Positions 8,338-17,172 of a DNA stretch of 44,209 nucleotides are shown here, one piece after another. The position numbers were made by a program, and so were the translations under genes. A model generated the notes under the pieces. The model made no database searches and had not been told where the DNA came from. It saw only the letters and a program-made list of their open reading frames with translations. This DNA is from an uncultured Spirochaetaceae bacterium (GTDB lineage: Bacteria; Spirochaetota; Spirochaetia; Sphaerochaetales; Sphaerochaetaceae): contig CALXLI010000091.1 in NCBI GenBank assembly GCA_944389155.1, forward strand, positions 1-44,209, read 5' to 3'. How positions within the stretch are numbered: position 1 is the first letter of the stretch; each line of letters begins with the position of its first letter.

Positions 8338-8385
8338 TTGACAATGCAAGGTGTTCTTTCTTATAGTAACAGTGTTACTAAGGAG
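8338..8385 (+). promoter_or_regulatory. promoter with palindromic operator for the first TrpX-like gene
   Basis: TTGACA (8338-8343), 18-nt spacer, TATAGT (8362-8367), then AAGGAG (8380-8385) before the ATG at 8394. A perfect 15-nt palindrome AGTAACA-G-TGTTACT (8365-8379) overlaps the -10 and the start of transcription, the place for a repressor. A TrpR homologue is encoded at 20066-20413, so it is a candidate TrpR site. Confidence 0.65.
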
Positions 8386-8393
8386 AGAAACAA

Positions 8394-9365
8394 ATGAAAA
8401 AGCTGTTCACGTTCGTATCAATAATGCTGATTGCACTCATTCCTGCATTCTCACAAGGAGCCGGGGAAAAGGATGACGGAGTTCTCCGCATCGGGATATC
8501 AAAGCTCCTGGCACACCCTGCGCTGGATGCGATTGAGAATGGGATAAAGGATTACCTTGCCCAGAATGGCGTAGAAGCTGTTTTTGACACGCAGAATGCA
8601 AACGGCGAGATCAGCACAGCTTCATCGATTGCACAGCTTTTCAAGGATGAGGGCTGTGACATAGTCGTGGGAATCGCAACCCCGACAGCACAGGCCCTTG
8701 CAAACACTTTCGAGGATATCCCGGTGGTATTTGCATCAGTTACTGATGTCCCAGCTGCAGGGCTTGATGGAATAGAGAATGTATGCGGAGTATCTGATGC
8801 CGTACCTCTTGAAGAGCATTTCAGCCTGATAGAGCGTCTGACAGGAGCAAGGAGAATCGGGATGGTCTATACATCCGGAGAGGCCAATGGGATAGCGATG
8901 ATGGAGGCAATGAAGGCAATCTGCGAAAGAAACGGGGCTGAATTCGTCGCAGCATCGGTTTCAAACTCAGCAGAAGTGAAGATGGCCGCGGAATCGATAG
9001 TCGAGAGAATCGACGCAATGTACGTCGCAACGGACAATACCGTAGTATCTGCAATATCATCGCTTTCAGATACATGCAGAGATCAGGGCGTGCCTCTTTT
9101 CAGTGCAGACACTACATCAGCATTCGGATCTGATGTGCTTATCGCCGGTGGCTTTGATTATTATGCATCAGGGCTCCTCACAGGAGAGCTGATAAAGAGA
9201 ATCATAGATGGAGAGACCCCAAGCGAAATCGGGACTGTATTCCTTACTGACCTCGAGCTCTACATAAATATGGATACAGCTGAAACGCTTGGAATAACAG
9301 TCCCCACAGACATGCTTGAAAGCGCTGCCTACATCATCAAGGATGGAGAGAGCATGAGCATCTGA
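8394..9365 (+). CDS. ABC transporter substrate-binding protein, TrpX-like (copy 1)
   Basis: A 323-residue periplasmic binding protein of the ABC_sub_bind (TrpX) family. An export signal ends near residue 20 (FSQGAG) without a lipobox cysteine. Family landmarks are ISKLLAHPALDA, DTQNANGE, QLFKDEGCDIVVGIATPTAQ, TDVPAAG and YVATDNTVVSA. Known members bind tryptophan or related aromatic compounds. It is clearly paralogous to the 10419-11420 protein, sharing most of these blocks. It has its own promoter and no linked permease gene, so it probably feeds the permease and ATPase encoded at 11479-13195. Confidence 0.85.
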   Translation: MKKLFTFVSIMLIALIPAFSQGAGEKDDGVLRIGISKLLAHPALDAIENGIKDYLAQNGVEAVFDTQNANGEISTASSIAQLFKDEGCDIVVGIATPTAQALANTFEDIPVVFASVTDVPAAGLDGIENVCGVSDAVPLEEHFSLIERLTGARRIGMVYTSGEANGIAMMEAMKAICERNGAEFVAASVSNSAEVKMAAESIVERIDAMYVATDNTVVSAISSLSDTCRDQGVPLFSADTTSAFGSDVLIAGGFDYYASGLLTGELIKRIIDGETPSEIGTVFLTDLELYINMDTAETLGITVPTDMLESAAYIIKDGESMSI

Positions 9366-9366
9366 C

Positions 9367-10245
9367 TCATGCTTTCTGCCAAAGCTCCTTTATATAGTCG
9401 AGGCTATACTGAAGCTTTCCCTTCGTGTCCATCTCATTGCTGAAATCCTCCAGCGATATCGTCCCATCATAACCGGTTCTCTTAAGCTCCTTGAAGAACC
9501 GGGCAAGATCAGCCTGACCTTCCTTGAGCGGAACCCATACACGTTTCCAGCGAAGCGCGCCGAACTCATCCCTGCCATCTTCTTCCAGGCGGCCATTCTT
9601 TATATGTATATGGGCAACATACGGGCCAAGGATCTCGAAGACCTTGCGGTAGTTCTCATATCCTTCATTCACCATATTGCCTGGATCCACGATGATGCCT
9701 ATGCACTCTGGATCACAGCCTTCGATAAGACGGATTGCAGAGCTTGCGCTTGCGAATATATTGTCATGATGTATCTCAAAGACAATCTTGACACCATATT
9801 CCCTTGCCAGCGCCTCAAGCTTCTTTATATTCTCCTTTGTCTCCTTGAAGATCTCGGTATACGGTCTCTGGTTCTCATCATAAGTGTAGTTGTCGGTGAA
9901 AAGCCTTATCTGCTTTACGCCGATAGCCCTTGCCGCATCAAGAACCGGGATAAGCTCATCTTGCTTCTCTGGTGTAAGGTATGTAGTGAATCCAGTTATA
10001 TGAAGCCCTGCATCATCGCAGAGTTTCTTCAGAGGCCCAGCTATCTCCCCTATTCTCTTTATGTCGACAGTGCTCCTGTTCCAGATCCAATAGCGTCTGT
10101 CATATGGGATATCATCAGGCTTTTCATCAGGAATCTCTGCAACTCGCCACTCAACAGCGTCATAGCCAATGCCCTTGAGGATATCCACGCTTTCCTCGAG
10201 CCCATACTCAGGCATGCATACGGAAAAAACTCCAAGCTTCATCAT
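9367..10245 (-). CDS. sugar phosphate isomerase/epimerase (xylose-isomerase-like TIM barrel)
   Basis: A 292-residue AP_endonuc_2/xylose-isomerase-like TIM barrel. Metal-ligand positions of the family are visible: VFEIHHDN (Glu on strand 6 side), IIVDPGNM, AHIHIKNG and a late SLEDF with the second Glu. Members isomerise or epimerise sugars, inosose or keto acids; the substrate cannot be told here. The start follows GAGGAG with two ATG codons in a row. It lies backwards between the two TrpX-like genes, its stop 1 nt from the end of copy 1. Confidence 0.8.
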   Translation of the reverse strand: MMKLGVFSVCMPEYGLEESVDILKGIGYDAVEWRVAEIPDEKPDDIPYDRRYWIWNRSTVDIKRIGEIAGPLKKLCDDAGLHITGFTTYLTPEKQDELIPVLDAARAIGVKQIRLFTDNYTYDENQRPYTEIFKETKENIKKLEALAREYGVKIVFEIHHDNIFASASSAIRLIEGCDPECIGIIVDPGNMVNEGYENYRKVFEILGPYVAHIHIKNGRLEEDGRDEFGALRWKRVWVPLKEGQADLARFFKELKRTGYDGTISLEDFSNEMDTKGKLQYSLDYIKELWQKA

Positions 10246-10361
10246 CTTCTCCTCTATTATGTATTCAGATTAACACTGCTGAGGTTCTCTTTCAAAGAAA
10301 AACAACAAGCATCAATCCGGAATAAATTATGAATATTTATTCAAAACGCGCATACATGACA

Positions 10362-10408
10362 TTGAACTGCAAAATTGCTTTTTATATAGTTTACTTAACC
10401 TGAATGGA
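10362..10408 (+). promoter_or_regulatory. promoter with imperfect dyad for the second TrpX-like gene
   Basis: TTGAAC (10362-10367), 17-nt spacer, TATAGT (10385-10390). An imperfect dyad AGTTTA-CT-TAACCT (10388-10401, one mismatch) begins at the same point relative to the -10 as the palindrome in front of copy 1. The ribosome site GGAGG follows at 10406-10410. Confidence 0.55.
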
Positions 10409-10418
10409 GGTTTCAAAG

Positions 10419-11420
10419 ATGAAGAAACTGATTGCTATACTGCTTACGCTTCTTGTATCTTTCTCGCTTGTGGCAGGAGGAGCAAGGGAAACAGCGGACG
10501 ATGGATCCACGCTCATTGGAGTATCAAAGCTCCTTTCGCATGCAGCGCTTGATGCTGTAGAGCAGGGTCTGCAGGATTATCTTGCGACAACTGACCTGAA
10601 CGTAAGATATGACTTCCAGAATGCAAATGGAGATATCTCAACAGCAGCATCCATCTCACAGCTTTTCAAGGATGAGGATTGTGATATCGTAATCGGAATA
10701 GGAACAGCAACAGCCCAGTCGCTTGCAAATACATTCGCAGACCGCCCTGTGCTTTTCGCCGCTGTAACAGACCCAGCTGATGCAGGGCTTGTCGAAGATA
10801 ATTTCACGCCAGACCCGGAGTCCAATATCTGCGGCGTCTCTGACATGACACCTGTAGAGGAGCAGATAAAGCTTCTCAGCGATATCACGGGAGCGAAGGT
10901 CATAGGAAACGTATACTCATCAGGAGAGCAGAATGGAGTCGTGCTGATGGAGATGGCAAAGGCTGCCTGTGAAAAGCTTGGCCTTGAGTTCGTTCCCGTC
11001 GCAGTCTCCAATTCCTCTGAGGTAATGATGGCTACACAGTCAATAATCGATCGTGTCGATGCTATCTACATCGCAACAGACAACAACGTCATATCCGCGA
11101 TTTCCGCAATCGATGATGTCTGCACATCAGCAGGAAAGCCTCTTCTTTCCGCAGACCCATCCGGCATCGATGGCCTGAACTGCATGATTGCATGGGGCTT
11201 CAACTATTATGCAATCGGCGTTGCCCTTGGTGAGCAGGTTGAGGCAATCATCAACGGCACTGTTCCTGGCACGCTCGGAACTGAGATCCTTTCAGATCTT
11301 TGGGATTTCGAACTCTGGTTCAACCTTGATACAGCCGCAGACCTAGGCATTGAGATTCCGCAGGAATACCTTGATATGGCCCAGGTCGTCATCAAGGACG
11401 GAGTGAAGACAGAGAAATAA
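10419..11420 (+). CDS. ABC transporter substrate-binding protein, TrpX-like (copy 2)
   Basis: A 333-residue TrpX-family binding protein with signal peptide MKKLIAILLTLLVSFSLVAG. I place the start at 10419 because an upstream in-frame ATG at 10404 overlaps the GGAGG ribosome site. It shares VSKLLSHAALDAVEQGLQDY, DFQNANGD, QLFKDEDCDIVIGIGTATAQ and YIATDNNVISA with copy 1. A hairpin terminator follows, then the permease and ATPase, so this is the binding protein of a TrpXYZ-type importer. Likely substrate by family: tryptophan or a related aromatic compound. Confidence 0.9.
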   Translation: MKKLIAILLTLLVSFSLVAGGARETADDGSTLIGVSKLLSHAALDAVEQGLQDYLATTDLNVRYDFQNANGDISTAASISQLFKDEDCDIVIGIGTATAQSLANTFADRPVLFAAVTDPADAGLVEDNFTPDPESNICGVSDMTPVEEQIKLLSDITGAKVIGNVYSSGEQNGVVLMEMAKAACEKLGLEFVPVAVSNSSEVMMATQSIIDRVDAIYIATDNNVISAISAIDDVCTSAGKPLLSADPSGIDGLNCMIAWGFNYYAIGVALGEQVEAIINGTVPGTLGTEILSDLWDFELWFNLDTAADLGIEIPQEYLDMAQVVIKDGVKTEK

Positions 11421-11425
11421 TTATC

Positions 11426-11469
11426 TGCTAGAATCCATGAAGGCCGCCTTCAGGCGGTCTTCTCTCTTT
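11426..11469 (+). terminator. rho-independent terminator between binding protein and permease
   Basis: GGCCGCC (11442-11448), loop TTCA, GGCGGTC (11453-11459), then TTCTCTCTTT. It sits just after the copy 2 stop and just before the permease start, so it would cut transcription after the abundant binding protein and let a fraction through. An extended -10-like TGCTAGAAT (11426-11434) lies directly in front of the stem. Confidence 0.75.
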
Positions 11470-11478
11470 GAGGTTTAT

Positions 11479-12414
11479 ATGATTGAAGGTATTTTCGTAG
11501 AAGGTCTTATTTTCTCGATCATGGTCCTTGGCATCCTGATAAGCTACAGGATACTTGATCTGGCAGATCTGACATGTGATGGCTCAGTTGCCACAGGTGC
11601 GGCTGTTGCAACAATGTGCATCGTAAACGGACTTGGTATTACAATGGGTCTTGTCATGTCATTCCTGGTTGGAATCCTCTGCGGGCTTGTGACGGCAACG
11701 ATACATAACAAACTCCACATCCCCGGGCTTCTTGCAAGTATTCTGACAATGACAATGCTCTACTCTATAAATCTGAGAATCCTTGGGAACAAGGCGAATG
11801 TCTCACTGGTGCGCGTAGATACGCTCTATCGTCTTTTTCCGAAGGCCTTCTCATTCCTGCCTAGCGATTTTGCATCTCTTGCAGGCACGCTTCTTTTCGT
11901 GCTTCTCGTAAAGGTGCTGATGGATGTCTTCTTCCGCTCAGACATCGGAATGGCTATAGGAGCGCTTGGAGGAAATGAGCAGGTAATACTCTCACAGGGA
12001 ATGAACCCAGCCGTTCTCAAGCTCATAGGGCTGGGGCTTTCAAATGGCCTTATAGCTCTCTCAGGTGGACTGTTGGCGCAGTATCAGGGCTTTGCGGACG
12101 CCAACCTCGGACAGGGCATGGTCGTTCAGGGACTGGCAGCTATAATGATCGGGGAGTTCCTCTTCTCATCAAACCGCATATCCCTGATAACGCTGCGTGC
12201 TGTTTTCGGAGCTATAATCTACAAAGCACTGATGTTCCTAGGAAGGAAATATGGCTATCTGGTGGGAATAACACCGAATGACTTCAAGCTCCTGACTGGA
12301 ATACTTGTCATAATCTCCCTCGCAGTCGCACAGACAAGGGCAATGGCCTCGAACAAAGGTGCAAGGAAGAAGGCAATTGCAAGGGTAACAGGAAAGGAGG
12401 GAAAAGATGCTTGA
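11479..12414 (+). CDS. ABC transporter permease, TrpY-like
   Basis: A 311-residue inner-membrane permease of the BPD_transp_2 type, with about eight to nine hydrophobic segments. The start is ATG at 11479 (MIEGIFVEGL) with GAGG 5 nt upstream; an earlier in-frame ATG at 11437 falls inside the terminator and is unlikely. Family landmarks are LDLADLTCDGSVATGAA near the N-terminus and GLGLSNGLIALSGGLLAQYQGFAD in the middle. The end overlaps the ATPase start by 8 bp. Confidence 0.85.
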   Translation: MIEGIFVEGLIFSIMVLGILISYRILDLADLTCDGSVATGAAVATMCIVNGLGITMGLVMSFLVGILCGLVTATIHNKLHIPGLLASILTMTMLYSINLRILGNKANVSLVRVDTLYRLFPKAFSFLPSDFASLAGTLLFVLLVKVLMDVFFRSDIGMAIGALGGNEQVILSQGMNPAVLKLIGLGLSNGLIALSGGLLAQYQGFADANLGQGMVVQGLAAIMIGEFLFSSNRISLITLRAVFGAIIYKALMFLGRKYGYLVGITPNDFKLLTGILVIISLAVAQTRAMASNKGARKKAIARVTGKEGKDA

Positions 12415-13195
12415 AATCAGCCATGTAACAAAGGTTTTCTTTCCAGGAACAGTGAATGAGAAGGTTGCGCTCGAGGATATAAACCTGACAGTGAACGACG
12501 GAGATGTCATCTGCGTAATCGGCTCAAATGGCTCTGGAAAATCAACGCTTTTCAATATGATTGCCGGAACCTTCCCTGTCACATCAGGGACAATCAAGCT
12601 TGCAGGCAAGGACATCACCCACGCTCCTGAGTATAAAAGGGCATTCAATATAGGGAGGATATTCCAGGACCCGACAAAAGGCACAAGCGCAAACATGTCC
12701 ATACAGGACAATATGAATCTGGCTTCATCCAAGGGAATGAAAGGATTGAGGTTCGGACTGACGAAAGAGCGCAAGGCCGCATTCAGGAAGATGCTTGAGT
12801 CGATTGGACTTGAGGATAGGATGGAAGACAATGTCGGTCTTCTTTCAGGAGGACAGAGACAGGCACTGACACTCCTTATGACAACGCTTTCGCATCCCCA
12901 GCTCATGCTCCTTGATGAGCATACCGCGGCCCTGGACCCAAGGAATGCCGAGATCGTCATGAATCTTACAAAGGAGTATATAGAGCGCGACCATCTCACG
13001 GCGATGATGGTAACGCACAATATGCAGTTTGCTATTGACTATGGCAACAGACTGATTATGATGGATGAAGGCCACATCATCCTGGATGTAAGCGGAGTTG
13101 AGAAATCAAAGCTTACGGTACAGGGACTTGTAGCTGAGTTCAGGCATATAAGGAACAAGGAATTCGACTCGGACGAAGGACTCCTGACGAAGTGA
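12407..13195 (+). CDS. ABC transporter ATP-binding protein, TrpZ-like
   Basis: A 262-residue ATPase. Walker A is GSNGSGKST at about 38-46, Q-loop RIFQDPTKGTSANM, signature LSGGQRQ, Walker B LMLLDEHTAALDP, switch VTHNM. All key residues are present. It energises the permease at 11479-12414 to take up the ligand delivered by the two TrpX-like proteins. A strong ribosome site (AAAGGAGGG) lies in the permease end. The stop is 3 nt before the MATE gene. Confidence 0.9.
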   Translation: MLEISHVTKVFFPGTVNEKVALEDINLTVNDGDVICVIGSNGSGKSTLFNMIAGTFPVTSGTIKLAGKDITHAPEYKRAFNIGRIFQDPTKGTSANMSIQDNMNLASSKGMKGLRFGLTKERKAAFRKMLESIGLEDRMEDNVGLLSGGQRQALTLLMTTLSHPQLMLLDEHTAALDPRNAEIVMNLTKEYIERDHLTAMMVTHNMQFAIDYGNRLIMMDEGHIILDVSGVEKSKLTVQGLVAEFRHIRNKEFDSDEGLLTK

Positions 13196-13198
13196 GTT

Positions 13199-14533
13199 AT
13201 GAAGCATCAGTACTCAGGCAGGGAACTTTATTCACTTATAATCCCGCTTATAGCTGATTCATTCCTGAGCATCCTTATCGGCATGGCAGACACTGTAATG
13301 GTGTCAACATGCGGGGAAGCTGCAGTTTCAGGCGTATCACTGGTCGATTCAATATCAAACCTGCTCATAAACCTATTCAGCGCCTTTGCGACAGGGGGCG
13401 CTGTTGTTGTCTCGCAGTACCTTGGGCGTGGAGACGACGGCAATGCAAGGGTAAGCGCAAAGAATCTCATATATATATCTGCTGCAATATCCATAATGAT
13501 GACGCTGATTGTCCTTCCTCTGCGAAGGGAAATCATAAACACATTCTTCGGAACGATAGAGGATAGCGTGCGCATATATACAGATGAGTACTTTGTCCCT
13601 ATCCTCCTCTCATATCCATTCCTGGCACTCTACTCTGCCCTGACAGCGCTCTCAAGGGCTGAGAACAGAAGCTTCAGGACAATGGGAGTCTCCGCACTGA
13701 TGAACGTTATGAACATAGGAGGCAACGCCATCCTGATATATGGAGCGGGAATGGGACCACGGGGAGCTGGCATCTCATCTCTCCTTTCAAGAATAGCGGG
13801 CTTTGCCGTGATGGCATACATGCTTCATAAGAAAAGCGATATACTAAGCATCAGCGGGATAGTGAAAGGTCCGTTTGATCTCTCCATAATCAAAAAGATA
13901 CTGAGAATAGGAATACCTGCCGGACTTGAAGGCACAACGTTCCATATAGGAAAGATAATGGTCCAGGCCCTGACTGCATCCCTTGGCACATCAGCGATTG
14001 CCATCAATGCTGTTGCCGCTAACTTCAACGCATATTCGAACATCCCGGGAAACGGCATAAACCTTGCACTGATAACGATTGTCGGGCAATGCAGGGGAAA
14101 CGACAACTTCAAGGATATAAGCTATTACACAAAATACCTCCTGATGCTTGTCTATGCTTCAACCATCGCTATAAACATCCCATTCTTCGCATTGGCGCCG
14201 AATGTGATATCAATATATGGGCTTGAGCCATCATCGCTTGCTGAGGCTGTGCCGATATGCCGGCTGTGCCTTGTTGCCTGTTCCATGGTATGGCCTCTTG
14301 CGTTCTCGCTCCCGAATATGCTCAAGGCTGTCGGGGACGTTCGCTATATCCTCTTCGCATCCTTCTCGTCCATGTGGATATTCCGAGTTGGAGGGGCATA
14401 TCTTATGGTCAGGCTCTTCTCAATGGGCGTTGAGGCAATATGGTACGCGATGTACCTCGATTGGATAGCTCGCGCAGTATTGTTCTCGCTGCGTGTAATC
14501 AGCGGAAGATGGAAGACGAAAAGGGTCATATGA
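13199..14533 (+). CDS. MATE-family multidrug/metabolite exporter
   Basis: A 444-residue membrane protein with twelve predicted segments. MATE landmarks are LIIPLIADSFLSILIGMADTVMVS at the N-terminus, NLLINLFSAFATGGAVVVSQYLG, and the second-half repeat IGIPAGLEGTTFHIGKI. These carriers export cationic or aromatic compounds using Na+ or H+. The start is 3 nt behind the TrpZ-like gene without clear ribosome site, which suggests translational coupling and links export to the importer operon. The substrate is unknown. Confidence 0.85.
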   Translation: MKHQYSGRELYSLIIPLIADSFLSILIGMADTVMVSTCGEAAVSGVSLVDSISNLLINLFSAFATGGAVVVSQYLGRGDDGNARVSAKNLIYISAAISIMMTLIVLPLRREIINTFFGTIEDSVRIYTDEYFVPILLSYPFLALYSALTALSRAENRSFRTMGVSALMNVMNIGGNAILIYGAGMGPRGAGISSLLSRIAGFAVMAYMLHKKSDILSISGIVKGPFDLSIIKKILRIGIPAGLEGTTFHIGKIMVQALTASLGTSAIAINAVAANFNAYSNIPGNGINLALITIVGQCRGNDNFKDISYYTKYLLMLVYASTIAINIPFFALAPNVISIYGLEPSSLAEAVPICRLCLVACSMVWPLAFSLPNMLKAVGDVRYILFASFSSMWIFRVGGAYLMVRLFSMGVEAIWYAMYLDWIARAVLFSLRVISGRWKTKRVI

Positions 14534-14625
14534 AATTGACAGAAGCGCTATATCAATGGTAGCTTTACAGAAGCTGTTTCTATTGTAGATGCATGCTTAT
14601 ACCAACTGAAAAAGAGGTTTTAGAA

Positions 14626-16131
14626 ATGCCTTCAGATAATCAAAAGGGTATTGAATTCCCACAGCATGAACACGATAAGCAGAAAGGTGGGAAGAAACAT
14701 CAGAAGAAATCCATAGGATGGATAATCGGAGTCATCGTCCTTATCCTTATCTCAGTTACATTCATCCTTCCAACAACAGCGCTCTCTGGAGGTAATGCTT
14801 CCATAGAATTCGGAAGATACAACGGTGAGAAGATTGAGCTTGAATACGGGAATTTCTTCTACAACCAGATTTCCTCACTCGCATCGCAGTATCCTATGGA
14901 TGCGACAAACAGCTTCCAGATCTACTATCAGGCATACTATACAACAGTATTTGAGACAGCTCTGCGCCAGATGGCTGAACAGGCTGGAATCAAGGTGACT
15001 GACTCAATGGTAAACGATGCAATCATCCAAAGCGGTCAGTTCACCAACGAGAATGGTGTCTTTGACCCTGAAGTCTACAGGAATGCGCCACAGGTAGAGA
15101 AATCCGCTGTAAGGACACAGATCCAGGATGTCCTCCCATCACAGCTTGTACTCAGCGATATCTCATCTGTAAAGACTTCAGATGCGGAAAATGAGTTCGT
15201 GGCAGCCCTCAACGCAAACACAAGGGCATTTGAGTATATAACAGTAGGAGCTGAGACATATCCTGACACTGACACATGGGCATATGCAGAAGCAAATCCA
15301 GCTCCATTCCAAAGCATGGACCTTTCTTCGATAACAGTTGCAACTGAAGATGAGGCAAACACGATCCTTGCATCAATCGAAAGCGGAGAGACAACATTCG
15401 AGAACGCTGCAACGGAAAGCTCCACAGATAGCTATAGCGAGAGCGAAGGAGAGATGGGAAGCGTCATGTTCCTCACACTCGAAGGACAGCTTGTTGACAG
15501 CACGAACGCAGAGACTATCTTCTCCGGCTCTGTCGGTGATATAACAGGCCCATTCCAGACATATTCAGGATATACCCTATACAGGATAAACAGCGAAGCC
15601 GCTGCACCTGACCTTGAGGAGCTTGATACACTCAATGCTGTCAAGAACTATATAGCATCGCACGATGCAGAGACAATGAACGCTTATCTTCAGACAAAGG
15701 CTGATGAGGTTTACCAGACAGCTCTTGAGAACTGGGATGAAGCTGCATCTGTCTACGGCGTTACCGTAACTGAAGTCGGAGCAGCTGCACCTAACCCGGC
15801 ATTGTCGTCAATGATCAATGGTCTCTCGATAACAGATCCAGACCACAGGCTTTCAAATGCAGTGTATGGCAATGAGGACTACAACAGAGAACTCTTCACA
15901 TCAGAGATCGGCAGCGTTGCAAGCCCTGTGCAGTCTGGCAATGCATATATCATCACACGCTCTGTTGAGAGCGAGAGCCCGAGCGACCTGCAGTCTTCCT
16001 ATATCACATCGCTCTATCCATCATTCTTCGTGCCGTATGTAACGCAGTCAGACCTACAGTCATCTGTGATGTCATCAGACGGCTTTGAAGATAACTTCGT
16101 GGATGTATATTTCTCATCAATCGTTGGCTGA
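14626..16131 (+). CDS. membrane-anchored peptidyl-prolyl isomerase/chaperone (PpiD/SurA-like)
   Basis: A 501-residue protein. Start at ATG 14626 (MPSDNQ) with AGAGG upstream, rather than an in-frame ATG at 14593. A basic, hydrophilic N-terminus is followed by one membrane helix (about 32-52), then a SurA_N-like helical domain (FFYNQISSL to VLSDISSVK) and a parvulin rotamase domain (ESEGEMGSVMFL, then GSVGDITGPFQTYSGYTLYRI). A second, degenerate rotamase-like stretch ends the protein (SEIGSVASPVQSGNAYIITR). This is the PpiD plan: an inner-membrane anchor with periplasmic folding domains for exported proteins. A strong terminator follows. Confidence 0.8.
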   Translation: MPSDNQKGIEFPQHEHDKQKGGKKHQKKSIGWIIGVIVLILISVTFILPTTALSGGNASIEFGRYNGEKIELEYGNFFYNQISSLASQYPMDATNSFQIYYQAYYTTVFETALRQMAEQAGIKVTDSMVNDAIIQSGQFTNENGVFDPEVYRNAPQVEKSAVRTQIQDVLPSQLVLSDISSVKTSDAENEFVAALNANTRAFEYITVGAETYPDTDTWAYAEANPAPFQSMDLSSITVATEDEANTILASIESGETTFENAATESSTDSYSESEGEMGSVMFLTLEGQLVDSTNAETIFSGSVGDITGPFQTYSGYTLYRINSEAAAPDLEELDTLNAVKNYIASHDAETMNAYLQTKADEVYQTALENWDEAASVYGVTVTEVGAAAPNPALSSMINGLSITDPDHRLSNAVYGNEDYNRELFTSEIGSVASPVQSGNAYIITRSVESESPSDLQSSYITSLYPSFFVPYVTQSDLQSSVMSSDGFEDNFVDVYFSSIVG

Positions 16132-16151
16132 TCTGAGACATATACGAAAAA

Positions 16152-16174
16152 GGCGGCTTCGGCCGTCTTTTTTT
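16152..16174 (+). terminator. rho-independent terminator
   Basis: GGCGGC (16152-16157), loop TTCG, GCCGTC (16162-16167), then seven T. The last T is also the first base of the extended -10 of the next gene, so terminator and promoter abut. Confidence 0.9.
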
Positions 16175-16182
16175 GCTATAAT
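16174..16182 (+). promoter_or_regulatory. extended -10 promoter, leaderless start
   Basis: TGCTATAAT (16174-16182), a perfect extended -10, ends 6 nt before the ATG at 16189. The preceding bases are the T-run of the terminator, so no ribosome site can exist. The transcript would begin at the ATG. Confidence 0.7.
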
Positions 16183-16188
16183 ACAATC

Positions 16189-17139
16189 ATGGAGTACGAA
16201 AAGACTGTTCAGGCACCATTGCTTAACGCAGACAGAACCCTTTCGGATGAGGGATGGGCAAGATCGTGCCTTTGGACATACTCAAGGAAAGAAGCAAGGA
16301 CACAGGGGCTGAGGGAAAGCGATAGCTATTTCATCGCAGATAAAGAGCGTGGATTCATAATGCTCTTTGATTTCGCCGTAAACGGACTCAAGGCAAACAA
16401 TAAGATAATCTTTGTCGATACATCGACTGGTAGATATGCCTATGTTCTGTCAGGCAAGGTGATACTTAGGAAACAGTCACCTCTGCCAGAGAATGTCGAC
16501 ACGGACAGTGAAATAACATTTGCTGAGTATTCATCCACGATGGCTGCTGTAAAAAGAGGAACAAAGAGGCAGCTTCTGATAACAGCCCCATATATAGAAC
16601 TCCCAGATGGGAAGGTTGGACTGAAAGCCCACATCGAACTCGACAGGAAGGGACATGAATCCATAAGCGCGGCATTTGCAGAAAAGGACGATAGGACAAA
16701 ATGGGCACTGAGGACAATCGAAAGCCCCCTCAGCGCTGAAGGGATAATCTTCGCCGGCCATAATCCTATAATGCTCTCCCCTTCCGCTACAGCGGCATTC
16801 AGCTATTATCGTTCCAGGCTCTCGCGCACAACAACATCCGCGATGATAATAGGCAACCGATGGAGCATAACAGCGGGAGAAGACAGGTACATGAATGCAA
16901 TCACATATGATGGCAGGATAGAAAAACTCGGATCTATGCTCTTCACCCGCATGGGTGATAGATGGATCGCAAGCGAAGAGAACAGCCGCATCAGGATAGA
17001 AGCTGTGACGATAACAGGGCTCAGCGATCAGGATAAGACAATGGAATTCATACGTTGCTCTGGTTCATTCGAAAGGGAAAATGGAGAGGTAGTGGAATTC
17101 AATGATGCAGAGGGAATCATCTATTACGCAGGAGTATAG
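16189..17139 (+). CDS. DUF2804 family protein
   Basis: A 316-residue soluble protein that matches the DUF2804 pattern: a short N-terminal linker, then WSRCLW-like WARSCLWTYSRKEA, a KANNKIIFVDTSTGRYAY block, and strand pairs ending NRWSITAGEDRYMNAI and GRIEKLG. The family is widespread in anaerobes and unrelated in sequence to known enzymes; it looks like a lipocalin-type beta-barrel and its function is not established. It is transcribed alone from a leaderless promoter. Confidence 0.65.
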   Translation: MEYEKTVQAPLLNADRTLSDEGWARSCLWTYSRKEARTQGLRESDSYFIADKERGFIMLFDFAVNGLKANNKIIFVDTSTGRYAYVLSGKVILRKQSPLPENVDTDSEITFAEYSSTMAAVKRGTKRQLLITAPYIELPDGKVGLKAHIELDRKGHESISAAFAEKDDRTKWALRTIESPLSAEGIIFAGHNPIMLSPSATAAFSYYRSRLSRTTTSAMIIGNRWSITAGEDRYMNAITYDGRIEKLGSMLFTRMGDRWIASEENSRIRIEAVTITGLSDQDKTMEFIRCSGSFERENGEVVEFNDAEGIIYYAGV

Positions 17140-17164
17140 ACAGAGCCCGCTATTTTGATACAAT
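17137..17164 (+). promoter_or_regulatory. promoter of the DEAD-box helicase gene, near-leaderless
   Basis: TAGACA (17137-17142), 16-nt spacer, extended -10 TGATACAAT (hexamer 17159-17164). The ATG follows 8 nt later with no ribosome site between. Confidence 0.65.
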
Positions 17165-17172
17165 GACGACAT

